Shown here in pieces: positions 31,546-41,072 of a stretch of 64,000 bases of DNA (positions are counted from its first letter, which is position 1; each line of letters begins with the position of its first letter). Origin of the DNA: Myroides fluvii (GTDB lineage: Bacteria > Bacteroidota > Bacteroidia > Flavobacteriales > Flavobacteriaceae); assembly GCF_009792295.1 (NCBI RefSeq), contig NZ_CP039934.1, positions 1 through 64,000 on the forward strand, written 5' to 3'. The translations under genes were made by a program, and so were the position numbers. Under the pieces are notes generated by a model. The model did no database searches. It was not told where the DNA came from and was given only the letters and a program-made list of their open reading frames with translations.

Positions 31546-32295
31546 TTATTTTATAAAATAACGTATAAAACCATTAATCATCCAATAACCTGTATAATAC
31601 ATGGCTTTAATAGTTCCAAAACCTTGTGTATCTTTTAAAAAATCAATATGCTTTAGAATAAGTTTATGCTTACTACTTGTCGCTGAGTTTTTAACCTGTC
31701 TATAATAGGCTAACTCTTTGTCTATACCGTAAGATTTTACACCACTTTTTAAAATTGATAACCACAAAGCATAATCTTGTTTTCTTGCATGCTCAGACAT
31801 ATAAAACTTGCCTATTTTTTCTGCATCGTATACCGCTGTCAAACAACTGATCTCCGTACGTTTTAGCAAGTGCTGATAATCAACTTCTTTACTAACATGA
31901 AGTGTAGATTTTATCTTATTCCCCAATTCATCTAAATATCCATAAGATGTATGAGAGAAATAATAATCATTTTGCATCATAAACGGAATCTGTATTGCAA
32001 GTTTATCTACATGCCACTTATCATCCGCATCAAGAAAGGCAATATACCTACCTATTGCTTGTTTTATCGCAAAGTTTCTTGTTTTTCCAGACTTTAAATT
32101 CTCGCTATTTGAAAATATTTTGATACGATTATCTTTATCGGCCAATTCTTGCATAATACTCCAAGAATCATCAGTTGAACAATCGTTTACCAAAATCCAT
32201 TCCCAATCTTGGTATGTTTGATTGATAACGGATTCTGCAGTTTCTCTTAGAAATCGTTCTGCATTATAGACTGGAGTTATTATTGATACTTTCAT
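31546..32295 (-). CDS. family 2 glycosyltransferase
   Basis: The 249-residue GT-A enzyme starts MKVSIITPVYNAERFLRETA. The metal-binding DxD is in YIAFLDADDKW and the acidic catalytic region in RKQDYALWLSIL. There is no long membrane domain, as expected for a repeat-unit transferase acting on the lipid-linked intermediate. The gene overlaps the acyltransferase upstream by 4 nt and lies 3 nt before the initiating transferase. Confidence 0.9.
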   Translation of the reverse strand: MKVSIITPVYNAERFLRETAESVINQTYQDWEWILVNDCSTDDSWSIMQELADKDNRIKIFSNSENLKSGKTRNFAIKQAIGRYIAFLDADDKWHVDKLAIQIPFMMQNDYYFSHTSYGYLDELGNKIKSTLHVSKEVDYQHLLKRTEISCLTAVYDAEKIGKFYMSEHARKQDYALWLSILKSGVKSYGIDKELAYYRQVKNSATSSKHKLILKHIDFLKDTQGFGTIKAMYYTGYWMINGFIRYFIK

Positions 32296-32801
32296 GAAAT
32301 ATGATTCTTTATAAATTTTGCAGGTACTCCTGCATAAATAGAATTAGGCACATCAAACTTTTTAGTCAACACAGCCCCTCCTGCCAAAATAGATCCTTTT
32401 GGCAAAATAGATCCAGCAACAATTGTACAATTACCCGATACCCACGCACCTTGCTCGATTACAACCGAATCAATTTTTGATTTAGCAAATCTAAATGAAT
32501 GCCCATCATATTGATGATTACCTCCAGAAATAACACAATTTGGTCCAATAATTACATCATTCTGAATCTCAAGGTTTAATGCAATAATTGTATTACGGGG
32601 AGCAATATAAACATTATCACCAATCCTAATTCCAGTTAAAGTACTAAAATAGACATCTGCCGCTACTTGAAAATTTCTCCCACATTCTTTCATCATTAAG
32701 GAATAGAGAAATCCTCTAAACCTCATAATGACAGGTATATTTGGAAAGAAAAACAATACACTTCTTACAAACCAAGAATATATAATTGAAACTTTATGCA
32801 T
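32292..32801 (-). CDS. WcaF-like hexapeptide O-acetyltransferase
   Basis: The 169-residue protein has left-handed beta-helix repeats (GIRIGDNVYIAPRNTIIALN, IVAGSILPKGSILAGGAVLT) with the catalytic-type His in SGGNHQYDG and the terminal AGVPAKFIK of the family. It probably adds acetyl groups to the repeat unit. It overlaps neighbours by 4 nt and 8 nt. Confidence 0.85.
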   Translation of the reverse strand: MHKVSIIYSWFVRSVLFFFPNIPVIMRFRGFLYSLMMKECGRNFQVAADVYFSTLTGIRIGDNVYIAPRNTIIALNLEIQNDVIIGPNCVISGGNHQYDGHSFRFAKSKIDSVVIEQGAWVSGNCTIVAGSILPKGSILAGGAVLTKKFDVPNSIYAGVPAKFIKNHIS

Positions 32802-33933
32802 TCTTAAATATTTTTTTTAAAAAACTTTCTATTGTATATGTCTTTACTTTATTAAAAGAATTCTCTCGTAATTCATTATAAAACTTATTATTACACATAT
32901 CATTCATTTTATTTGCAAAATCTTTTGGACTATTAAATTCTGCAAATAAGATTTCTTCTTTATCCACAAAAGTTGAAGGTAAACTACCAACAGGCGTACT
33001 AACAACAGCTAACCCATTAGCCATTGCTTCAAGTATAACTCTCGGAGAACCTTCTGATAAAGAACCAAAAACAAAAACATCATGTCCTCTTAATAACTCA
33101 TTTAATTCTTTTCGTTGATCTACATGACCTGTAAAAACAACATTTTTTATGTCTTCCACTTGGACTAATTTCTTAAGTTCTTTCTCACTTTCACCAGTAC
33201 CAACTATAGTTAAAGTTGCTCCATTTGTCTTCTTTTGAATCAAATTAAAAGCCTTTAATACAGTGTCTACACCTTTTGCTTTGCGTAAATAACCAACATA
33301 AATAAACTTTGGAGAACTTAAATTTAACGTTTTATTTATAAAATAAAAATCCTCGTTATTTAACGTTGTAGAAATCATTGGAGTTGCAACTATCCCCTTT
33401 TTACTCAATTTTTTAGCAATATGATGACCATTAGTATAAACAGTTGCTTTTTTTGAAGCTAATTTGAACATAAAATCTTCAGGTTTAAAAAACATTCTGT
33501 ACAACGACTTCTTTAAAGAACTTAAATTGGGATTATTAACAATCGTATCTACAGGATCTCCAACATAATGAATAATTCTATTTTCTTTTTCAAAAAAAAA
33601 CATTTGTAACCAGCCAAAAGGTCCTGGATATCTAGTATAAACTCTATTACATGTTTTAGATAATTTTTTATAGGCATTATAGTAAAAAGGAAAATATTTA
33701 ATTGTATCAATGTATCCACTACTATAGGGTAATTCATTAATATAGAGATTAGTAAAATCGTTTAAGCTTATAAACCCTTTATTTAAATCCTTTACTACTT
33801 TTACAGGAGACATTAGCCAAACTTCATCATAATATTTGACGATTTCATTAAGATAAACCCAATGTGTATAAGGTATAAAATACTCATCCTCAACCTTAAA
33901 CAGTGTCCAAGCATGAACTATAATACTATTCAT
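32794..33933 (-). CDS. family 4 glycosyltransferase (GT-B)
   Basis: The 379-residue protein has a C-terminal nucleotide-sugar domain with FIYVGYLRKAKGVDTVLKAF and the EX7E motif in EGSPRVILEAMANGLAVVST. It is in the core of the operon, overlapping by 8 nt on both sides. The acceptor and sugar are unknown. Confidence 0.9.
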   Translation of the reverse strand: MNSIIVHAWTLFKVEDEYFIPYTHWVYLNEIVKYYDEVWLMSPVKVVKDLNKGFISLNDFTNLYINELPYSSGYIDTIKYFPFYYNAYKKLSKTCNRVYTRYPGPFGWLQMFFFEKENRIIHYVGDPVDTIVNNPNLSSLKKSLYRMFFKPEDFMFKLASKKATVYTNGHHIAKKLSKKGIVATPMISTTLNNEDFYFINKTLNLSSPKFIYVGYLRKAKGVDTVLKAFNLIQKKTNGATLTIVGTGESEKELKKLVQVEDIKNVVFTGHVDQRKELNELLRGHDVFVFGSLSEGSPRVILEAMANGLAVVSTPVGSLPSTFVDKEEILFAEFNSPKDFANKMNDMCNNKFYNELRENSFNKVKTYTIESFLKKIFKNA

Positions 33934-35136
33934 TTAATTTTTTTTTATCTTTATTTATAACCAACAATAAACTTATCAAACCAAATAACAAATGATGTCT
34001 TAAAATTGGCATTGAAGAGAATGAAAATAATAAAAATTGAATAAAAACGACTCCAATCCACAAATAACTATTATTATTTTTAACTAATTTCCAACTAATA
34101 AATAAGCTTTTAATCAAAACTACAACAAAAAAACAACACCTACAACACCTACATTTATCAATGATTCTAAAAAAATATTATGTGGATACCATCCTTTTCC
34201 CATACCAAAAGTTAAAACAAAATGACTCCCAAAAAATGGTGCTTCTAAAAATTGTATTACTGCATCATTAAACAAAATTTCTCTAGGTCCTAAATCTATT
34301 TGTTGAGCTAAAAAAACTTTACCTAATCTATCCCCAAATTCTGGAGCAAAATATGCTAAAACTTCAATTGAAGCACTTACATTGAAATATATAATCAATG
34401 TACAAAACAATATAACTATCTTAAATAAAAAGCTTAGTATAGAGTTACCTTTTTTGACAATTGAGTAAAATAAAAATGCTAACAATACAGCTAAAATTCC
34501 TGATCTTGAACCAGCAATTATAACAGTTATTAAACCAACGACCATTCCTGTTATTAGCAATAGATTAGGTACTTTTTTATCAGTATTATTCATTTTTATA
34601 ATAATTGATAATAAAAATAAAGAAGCACCATACTGTCCATAAAGTAAAGTCGGAATATAAGAATTTGCATCAGCTCTACTTTGTGCATCTTCCTTCATTA
34701 AATTAAAAAATAAAGAAATAAAACAAAATATAAACAATACCTTATAAAACCATAATAATAATGGTTCTAAGTCCTTTATCTTATAGGTAGACAATGACAT
34801 GATAAGTAATCCTAATTGGAAATTATAAGTGACATACTTATTAATGTCTTCATACAAATAGTCACTATGTTTTAAAGTCTTATCGAAATAAAGGGAATAG
34901 AGCATTCTTAAAAAATACAATAACCAAAATAGAAATAATAATCTACTATATTTGTCTACTAAGAATGTATTTGTTCTTACTCCATAATTTATAACAATTA
35001 GACTAAGCACAATACCAAAACCTTGAAAAAAAACGGTGACAAAAAATGGACTAAGGCCTATGATAGATGGTATATAAGAATAAATCATCAAGGAACAAAA
35101 AATCCAAAATAAATTATACCTTTTTACTTTCTCCAT
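33926..35136 (-). pseudogene. wzy: O-antigen polymerase Wzy, frameshifted at an A7/T7 run
   Basis: Starting at 35136 the protein is very hydrophobic, with about ten membrane helices. It has a periplasmic loop with FGMGKGWYPHNIFLESLINV, the WYPHN-like motif of the O-antigen ligase/polymerase family. The frame ends at 34120 after VVGVVFLL. The next frame continues as expected (LIKSLFISWKLVKNNNSYLW, RHHLLFGLISLLLV) to 33926. One extra T in the T7 run (minus strand; A7 at 34127-34133) would restore a single 403-residue protein. Loss would block chain polymerisation and leave single repeat units; phase variation or a sequencing error are alternatives. Confidence 0.8.
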
Positions 35137-36263
35137 ACTAAAAATTTACTTATTTGCTTTTTAAAAGGTATATTTGATTTTAAATATCGATAGTAGTTTT
35201 TCAAAAAGTCCACTAAGTAAAACTTATTTTTTTTATCACTTAAAATAACTTTTTCATAAAGTGATAACACTTTTTTATTTCCAATAAACGCATCACAATA
35301 CTCTTTATAATAATCGCCTAAATTATTTTCTTGGTTTAAGCCTACTAATTCGAGATGCTCATATCTTTCGGAGAAATTATAATATAAACAATTCATAAAA
35401 TTTTCATTTGATACTTTAATCACTTGCTTTAGTACTGAACTGTATAAAAAAACCTCTTTATCTAAGCCTATTGCTTCCATAGCACCTCTTCCTGTTCCTA
35501 AAACTATATCTGCAACAAATAAACATTTACTTGCCTCGCCAGTATAATCATCATCATTCAAATGATAATATTCTATATTTCCAAAATCATTAATAATTTT
35601 TACTAAGCTATCATCATATTCTTTACCAATTATAACAACAACTGATTTAAAATTTTCCGAATTTCGACTATTAGCTACTTCAAAAGCAGCTCTAATCGAA
35701 TCTTTATAATAACTATTAATATTTCCTATTCTAAAAACATACTCTTTTGATTTACTATAAGAAATTTCACTTTTTAATTTTTGCAATAAGATATCATCAC
35801 ATTTAGGTAAAATTATTCTATTAGGAATAAGATAATAATCAATTTTCTCTTTATTATTATCTTGCAAATAATCAAAGTTCTCTAATGAAAACAATATTGT
35901 AGAATTACATTTAGGGGTATATGCAAAATTTGGACCTCCGCATTTTGTATACAATAGCTTTACACCTGTAAAAAAACTAACTATTCTACCTATAAAGAAA
36001 GAAATACTATCATAACAATGTATGATAGTAATTTCATTATTTTTTACATATTTTGATAAATAAATGATTTCATATAAGGCTAAGAATGTTGATTTGATGA
36101 ATTTAGACTTCTCAATACTCTCTATAACCGGGGAAGATACCTTTCCAAACTGAAATATAAAATACTCAAAATCAATAGGCCAATTAACACATAATCCTTT
36201 CAAACTTCTAAAATGTCCTCCAAGCCCGTTGCTACCGTTATAAATCAAATAAACTACTTTCAT
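35124..36263 (-). CDS. putative glycosyltransferase (GT-B fold)
   Basis: The 379-residue protein has a glycine-rich N-terminus (MKVVYLIYNGSNGLGGHFRS), as in GT4-like enzymes. A C-terminal domain has YVFRIGNINSYYKDSIRAAF and GTGRGAMEAIGLDKEVFLYS, corresponding to the donor-binding EX7E region, though the first Glu is replaced (GTGRGAMEA). It is diverged from classical GT4. It overlaps the polymerase by 13 nt and the MurB gene by 4 nt. Confidence 0.7.
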   Translation of the reverse strand: MKVVYLIYNGSNGLGGHFRSLKGLCVNWPIDFEYFIFQFGKVSSPVIESIEKSKFIKSTFLALYEIIYLSKYVKNNEITIIHCYDSISFFIGRIVSFFTGVKLLYTKCGGPNFAYTPKCNSTILFSLENFDYLQDNNKEKIDYYLIPNRIILPKCDDILLQKLKSEISYSKSKEYVFRIGNINSYYKDSIRAAFEVANSRNSENFKSVVVIIGKEYDDSLVKIINDFGNIEYYHLNDDDYTGEASKCLFVADIVLGTGRGAMEAIGLDKEVFLYSSVLKQVIKVSNENFMNCLYYNFSERYEHLELVGLNQENNLGDYYKEYCDAFIGNKKVLSLYEKVILSDKKNKFYLVDFLKNYYRYLKSNIPFKKQISKFLVWRK

Positions 36264-37114
36264 ATAATTCTTTGTTCAACTTCCAAAATCACCTCAAACT
36301 TTTCGTATACCAATTTCTGTATGTAACTAATCAAGTTTAAAATATCTTTTCCTTCAGCATCACCAATATTAACGATGAATCCACTATGTTTTTTAGAAAC
36401 CTGAGCCCCTCCAATAGTATATCCCTTTAACTCCAACTCATCTAACATTGGTCCAACAAACCTCCCTTCTGGTCTTTTAAATACACTACCTGCATTTGGA
36501 AAATCTTTTGGTTGTTTAGAATGCCTTAATTCTTTTATATCCGACATTTTTTTACTAATTTCTTCTTCAATTCCCTTAGATAAACACAATACCGCAGATA
36601 GCACTATAAGGTTTTTATTTTGTTGAAAGAAACTATTTCTATAACTAAACTGACTTTGCTTATTATCAAATTCAATAAACTCTCCTTTATCGACATTATA
36701 ACAAGTAACTAATTCAACTAAATTACAGATTTCTTCTCCACTCGCGCCAGCGTTCATAACAACTGCTCCTCCGATAGAGCTTGGTATATCATAAAAAACC
36801 TCTACTCCAGATAATGATTTTTTTAGAGCATACTCAGCAAGATCTTTTGTAAATACGCCTGCTTGAACATGTAATCTATCACCACTTAATTCTGTTATTT
36901 TCGAAAACTCTTTTGCCATTATAATAAATGCACTATCATAATATTTTTTTGATAAAATAATATTATGACCACTCCCTATAATAACAACATCTTTCTCTAC
37001 ATTGAAAATATTCTTTATATCTTCTTCAGAATCAATAAAATAAGCAACTCTACAAAAAGCTTCTACTTTATAAGAATTGTATTCCTTTAAATTACAATTT
37101 AAAATTTTTAACAT
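36260..37114 (-). CDS. murB: MurB-like UDP-N-acetylenolpyruvoylglucosamine reductase paralog in the polysaccharide locus
   Basis: The 284-residue protein has the FAD-binding PCMH fold: VVIIGSGHNIILSKKY, GVEVFYDIPSSIGGAVVMNA and GASGEEI. The active-site parts are present: SYRNSFF with Tyr158-Arg159, PNAGSVFKRP with the proton donor Ser210, and LEVEQRI with Glu280. The YRxSxF loop is of the type II class. MurB reduces the enolpyruvyl group made by MurA to lactyl, giving UDP-MurNAc. In this locus it lies between a glycosyltransferase and the flippase, two genes from a MurA paralog. Confidence 0.85.
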   Translation of the reverse strand: MLKILNCNLKEYNSYKVEAFCRVAYFIDSEEDIKNIFNVEKDVVIIGSGHNIILSKKYYDSAFIIMAKEFSKITELSGDRLHVQAGVFTKDLAEYALKKSLSGVEVFYDIPSSIGGAVVMNAGASGEEICNLVELVTCYNVDKGEFIEFDNKQSQFSYRNSFFQQNKNLIVLSAVLCLSKGIEEEISKKMSDIKELRHSKQPKDFPNAGSVFKRPEGRFVGPMLDELELKGYTIGGAQVSKKHSGFIVNIGDAEGKDILNLISYIQKLVYEKFEVILEVEQRII

Positions 37115-38399
37115 ACTCGAATAATATTTTAAAATACATAAAATCTTGTTTTCTTGGCCTGATGATTTCTTTTATAGGTATTTTTACTGTTTTACTATAA
37201 AAAAAAAGAAACATAATACCAGCTGTAGAATAACTTATGGTCGAAGCAATTGCGGATCCTTTCGCACCATACTCGCCAATTAAAATATAATTAAAAATCA
37301 CATTAATAATTAACGCAGGCAACATGGCATAAATAGCAATCCAAGGCTTTCCTTTTCCTGCTAAATCCATATTCATAACTTTGAAAACAGTCAAAATCAA
37401 AACTCCTGGTAAAAGACTTTTCAATACATCCCCACTCCTATAAAACTCTTCTCCAAAAAGAATAGAAGTAATCTCATTTGATAAAAAATAAAGTACAAGT
37501 GAAAATATTCCAATTGACAAAAATGATAATCTTAATAACATTGCCACTTTCATAGAAAAACTTCGACCGTCCTTTGCAACAGCACTTCTTGCAAAAACAA
37601 TTGTACTAAACAACATAGGTATTTGCCACAGATATTCAGCTATTACTACACCTTTTGAATATAGACCAATCTCTTCTTGAGTACTCAATTTATCAAGTAA
37701 AATTACATCTACCTTATAATTCAAATTAATAAGCAATAGAGAAAGAGCATAAATCAATCCTAAAGATAACATTTGACTAAGAATTTTTTTATCTATACGT
37801 AAACTAAAGCTATCTAAAAAACCATTGTAAAATATCAAAATCAAAGACATTGTTAGAGGTCCAATAATCAAACTTATTAATACCCCTGTAACACCTAATT
37901 CCATAAAATAAACTAATACGAAATTAGACAGTAAAGTTATAAAACTCGGCAACCATGAAACCCTATTATATTCCTTTATTCTATTTTTTCCTAAATAGAT
38001 ACCAGAATTATATACATTAAATAAAGTAAATGGAATAGGTAAAATCCCTAATAGTATCCAAAGCTCTTTGCTATCAATACTCGTAAATTCTTTAATTAAA
38101 AAATAACAAATAACTAAAGATAAAATACTTGTAAAACACCAAATTTGGATAACAGCCTCTTTGATTTTTTTTTCTGAATAAATTTCTTGTCCTAAAAGAT
38201 ATGTAACAGATTGTGATACACCCAAAGAACCAAAACTCATAAACAAAGATGGATAAACAGCTATTGTAGCAATAATTCCATTATTAATCGGCCCCAAATA
38301 TCTTGCAATAACAATGGTAGAAATTAATCCACAAAGAATTATCAATAATTTTGAGACACCAATACTTAAAAAGTCTTTTATAAAGCTTCTTGTTTTCAA
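37092..38399 (-). CDS. wzx: Wzx-type polysaccharide flippase
   Basis: The 435-residue protein has about 12-14 membrane segments. The N-terminus (FLSIGVSKLLIILCGLISTI, ARYLGPINNGIIATI) is typical of the polysaccharide transporter (MOP/MVF) family. It moves the lipid-linked repeat unit across the inner membrane for the polymerase. It overlaps the MurB gene by 23 nt. Confidence 0.9.
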   Translation of the reverse strand: MKTRSFIKDFLSIGVSKLLIILCGLISTIVIARYLGPINNGIIATIAVYPSLFMSFGSLGVSQSVTYLLGQEIYSEKKIKEAVIQIWCFTSILSLVICYFLIKEFTSIDSKELWILLGILPIPFTLFNVYNSGIYLGKNRIKEYNRVSWLPSFITLLSNFVLVYFMELGVTGVLISLIIGPLTMSLILIFYNGFLDSFSLRIDKKILSQMLSLGLIYALSLLLINLNYKVDVILLDKLSTQEEIGLYSKGVVIAEYLWQIPMLFSTIVFARSAVAKDGRSFSMKVAMLLRLSFLSIGIFSLVLYFLSNEITSILFGEEFYRSGDVLKSLLPGVLILTVFKVMNMDLAGKGKPWIAIYAMLPALIINVIFNYILIGEYGAKGSAIASTISYSTAGIMFLFFYSKTVKIPIKEIIRPRKQDFMYFKILFEYVKNFKL

Positions 38400-38401
38400 A
38401 A

Positions 38402-39697
38402 CTAATTAATTAATTCAATTACAACTCCTAATCCTTTTAACTTTTCTTCTAGCTTATTATATCCTCTTAAAGCCATATCTATTCCACTAATCTCAGATTC
38501 ACCACTAGCTAATAATGCGCCAATTAATAAAGCCATACTTCCTCTCAAATCTGTAGAGACCACATTATTAGCAATTGGCTTAGCATCAACACTTCCTGAA
38601 ATTACAATTTCCCCATGTTTTGCAACAATAGAATTATTATACATTTTAGACAACTCTTCACAATATTTTATCCTTTCAGGGTACCTATAATCATAAACTC
38701 TACTCCTACCAGAAGCGTGTAATGCTAATAAAACAAAGAAAGGTTGCATATCAGAGATAATACCAGGATATGTCCCCGTAGCTAATTCAAATGGTTGAAT
38801 TGACTCATTATCTATAACACTGCCATCTATATATACATTATTATCATTTCTATAAATACTAATCCCCATTTCTCTCAAATGTATTAAAGGAATTTCTAAT
38901 GTACTAAAAGGTATATCTTTTACAAGAATACTTCCTCCACTAAGAATTCCGTACACAATCCAAGTTATTGCCTCAATTCTATCAGGCATCACCTTATAAC
39001 ACCCTCCTCTTAAATATTGTTTCCCTTCAATTTCAATATAACTTGATCCTATTACTTTTATATTTACTCCCATCATCTTTAAAAATGAGATTAAATCATT
39101 AACTTCAGGAGAAATATAGGCATTCTTAATTATAGTTTTTCCCTCAGCGATACTACCACAAATTAATGCAGTTTCAGTCCCTCCTATTGTACTTATTGGA
39201 AAATCAATTTCAGTTCCCTTCAATTTTCCATCTATAGTAACATGAATATAATTTTCTTTTTCGGTTACTATAGCACCAAAACTCTCCCATGCACTTATAT
39301 GTAAATCGTACCCTCTATGACCAATCTTACACCCCCCAGGATAAGGAATCATAGCCTCTCCAGATTTTTTTAATAATCCAGGAACTAACAAATAAGTAGT
39401 TCTAAACAAATAATTATAACTATCTAACTCTCTATTTTCAAAATTAGTTGAATTAATTATTAACTCTTCTTCCTTCGATAATTTATCAATCTTACCTCCT
39501 AATTTTTGAATAAAATCAATTTTATAATTTGCATCAACTAATTCCGTTGGATAATTTTGTAACACAATCTCCTCATCACTTATTAATGCAGCAGCTAACA
39601 ATTTCGTTGCTGAATTCTTAGCTCCACTAACCTGAACAACACCACTAGGTATTTGTCCACCCTTTATTTTTGCTTTTAAATTATAATTAGCATCCAT
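38402..39697 (-). CDS. murA: MurA-like UDP-GlcNAc 1-carboxyvinyltransferase paralog in the polysaccharide locus
   Basis: The 431-residue protein has the EPSP-synthase fold. Lys27-Asn28 in VSGAKNSATK, the catalytic Cys123 in YPGGCKIGHRGYDLHI and the general base Asp316 in ISDMQPFF are all present, as is STDLRGSMALL. The enzyme transfers enolpyruvate from phosphoenolpyruvate to UDP-GlcNAc. Length is full for the family. Its operon position (2 nt before the flippase gene, 11 nt after a nucleotide-sugar dehydrogenase) points to a role in the surface polysaccharide, not the cell wall. A Cys at the active site predicts fosfomycin sensitivity. Confidence 0.85.
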   Translation of the reverse strand: MDANYNLKAKIKGGQIPSGVVQVSGAKNSATKLLAAALISDEEIVLQNYPTELVDANYKIDFIQKLGGKIDKLSKEEELIINSTNFENRELDSYNYLFRTTYLLVPGLLKKSGEAMIPYPGGCKIGHRGYDLHISAWESFGAIVTEKENYIHVTIDGKLKGTEIDFPISTIGGTETALICGSIAEGKTIIKNAYISPEVNDLISFLKMMGVNIKVIGSSYIEIEGKQYLRGGCYKVMPDRIEAITWIVYGILSGGSILVKDIPFSTLEIPLIHLREMGISIYRNDNNVYIDGSVIDNESIQPFELATGTYPGIISDMQPFFVLLALHASGRSRVYDYRYPERIKYCEELSKMYNNSIVAKHGEIVISGSVDAKPIANNVVSTDLRGSMALLIGALLASGESEISGIDMALRGYNKLEEKLKGLGVVIELIN

Positions 39698-39708
39698 ATT
39701 TAAACTTT

Positions 39709-41004
39709 TTACAATCTACTATCAACCCCTGCTTTCAACAATCCTTTTACGTCATAGACAATAGCCGTGTCTTTCTTCAGCTTGTCGATGTCTAAAGCTA
39801 AGAGTTCTTTGTGTGCTACTCCTAATACCACTGCGTCATATTTGGCTTGTGGCAATGTTGTATGACTCACTACGCCATATTCGTGTTTTACCTCTGCTGG
39901 GTTTGCCCACGGATCATACGTTGTTACTTGTACGCCATAATCTTCTAAAGCCGCGATAACGTCTACAATTTTGGTGTTGCGCACGTCTGGGCAGTTTTCT
40001 TTGAAGGTAACTCCTAACATCAACACTTCAGCTTTGCTTACATCAATGCCCTTTTTAATCATGGTTTTGATTACTTGAGACGCTACATACTCGCCCATCG
40101 AATCGTTTAAACGACGACCTGCCAAGATAATTTCGGGGTGATACCCCTTTTCCATGGCTTTTTGCGCTAAATAGTACGGATCTACCCCAATACAATGCCC
40201 ACCTACTAATCCGGGTTTGAAAGGCAAGAAGTTCCATTTCGTTCCTGCTGCTTCTAATACGGCATGCGTATCGATATCCAATAGGTTGAAAATTTTTGCT
40301 AACTCATTGACAAAGGCAATGTTGATATCGCGTTGTGAGTTTTCAATTACTTTAGCTGCTTCTGCTACTTTGATGGTTGGTGCTAAGTGGGTACCTGCGG
40401 TAATCACAGCTTTGTAGATATCATTAACCACCACGCCTATTTCGGGTGTACTACCTGCCGTTACTTTTAATATTTTTTCTACGGTGTGCTCTTTGTCTCC
40501 AGGGTTGATGCGCTCTGGTGAATATCCACCAAAAAAGTCAACGTTGAATTTTAATCCAGAAACACGTTCTAAAACAGGTACACATTCCTCTTCCGTTACG
40601 CCTGGGTATACGGTTGATTCATAGATGACGATATCTCCTTTTTTCAATACTTTCCCCACGGTTTCAGAAGCTTTATACAAAGGCGTCAAATCAGGGCGAT
40701 TGTGCTTGTCAACCGGTGTTGGTACCGTTACTACAAATACATTACAATCGGTAATATCTCCTAAATCATACGAACAGTACAACCCTTTTGCTTCATTAGC
40801 TAAAACGGGATTTGTCGTTACAGTCACCGCTTGCAAAATTTCGTTTGCCACTTCTAGTGTACTGTCTTTTCCTTCTCTTAATTCAGCGATACGCCCTTGG
40901 TTGATATCAAAACCTACGGTTGGAAATTTAGTTGCGAATAAACGAGCCAATGGCAATCCTACGTATCCTAATCCGATAACTGCAATTTTATGTTGTGTAC
41001 TCAT
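39709..41004 (-). CDS. tviB: UDP-HexNAc 6-dehydrogenase, TviB/WbpO type
   Basis: The 431-residue protein has an N-terminal Rossmann motif (IAVIGLGYVGLPLARLFATK), VFVVTVPTPVDKHNRPDLTP, the substrate loop GGYSPERINPGDKEHTV and the catalytic Cys in LVGGHCIGVDPYYLA. It oxidises UDP-GlcNAc or UDP-GalNAc to the uronic acid with two NAD. Together with the next gene it resembles the TviB-TviC pair of Vi antigen synthesis. A dead paralog lies at 43486-43881. Confidence 0.9.
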   Translation of the reverse strand: MSTQHKIAVIGLGYVGLPLARLFATKFPTVGFDINQGRIAELREGKDSTLEVANEILQAVTVTTNPVLANEAKGLYCSYDLGDITDCNVFVVTVPTPVDKHNRPDLTPLYKASETVGKVLKKGDIVIYESTVYPGVTEEECVPVLERVSGLKFNVDFFGGYSPERINPGDKEHTVEKILKVTAGSTPEIGVVVNDIYKAVITAGTHLAPTIKVAEAAKVIENSQRDINIAFVNELAKIFNLLDIDTHAVLEAAGTKWNFLPFKPGLVGGHCIGVDPYYLAQKAMEKGYHPEIILAGRRLNDSMGEYVASQVIKTMIKKGIDVSKAEVLMLGVTFKENCPDVRNTKIVDVIAALEDYGVQVTTYDPWANPAEVKHEYGVVSHTTLPQAKYDAVVLGVAHKELLALDIDKLKKDTAIVYDVKGLLKAGVDSRL

Positions 41005-41072
41005 AAATGTATAATGTAATTTTTAGTGTTGTATTGTGTACTTGTTTTATTTTTCTTTTTTATCTGTTTGAC

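Noticed and set aside
36260..39697. Housekeeping cell-wall murA/murB
   Set aside because: The genes are embedded and overlapping in a capsule-type operon between glycosyltransferase, flippase and dehydrogenase genes, away from any division/cell-wall cluster; a paralog role is more likely, though the genome must be checked.
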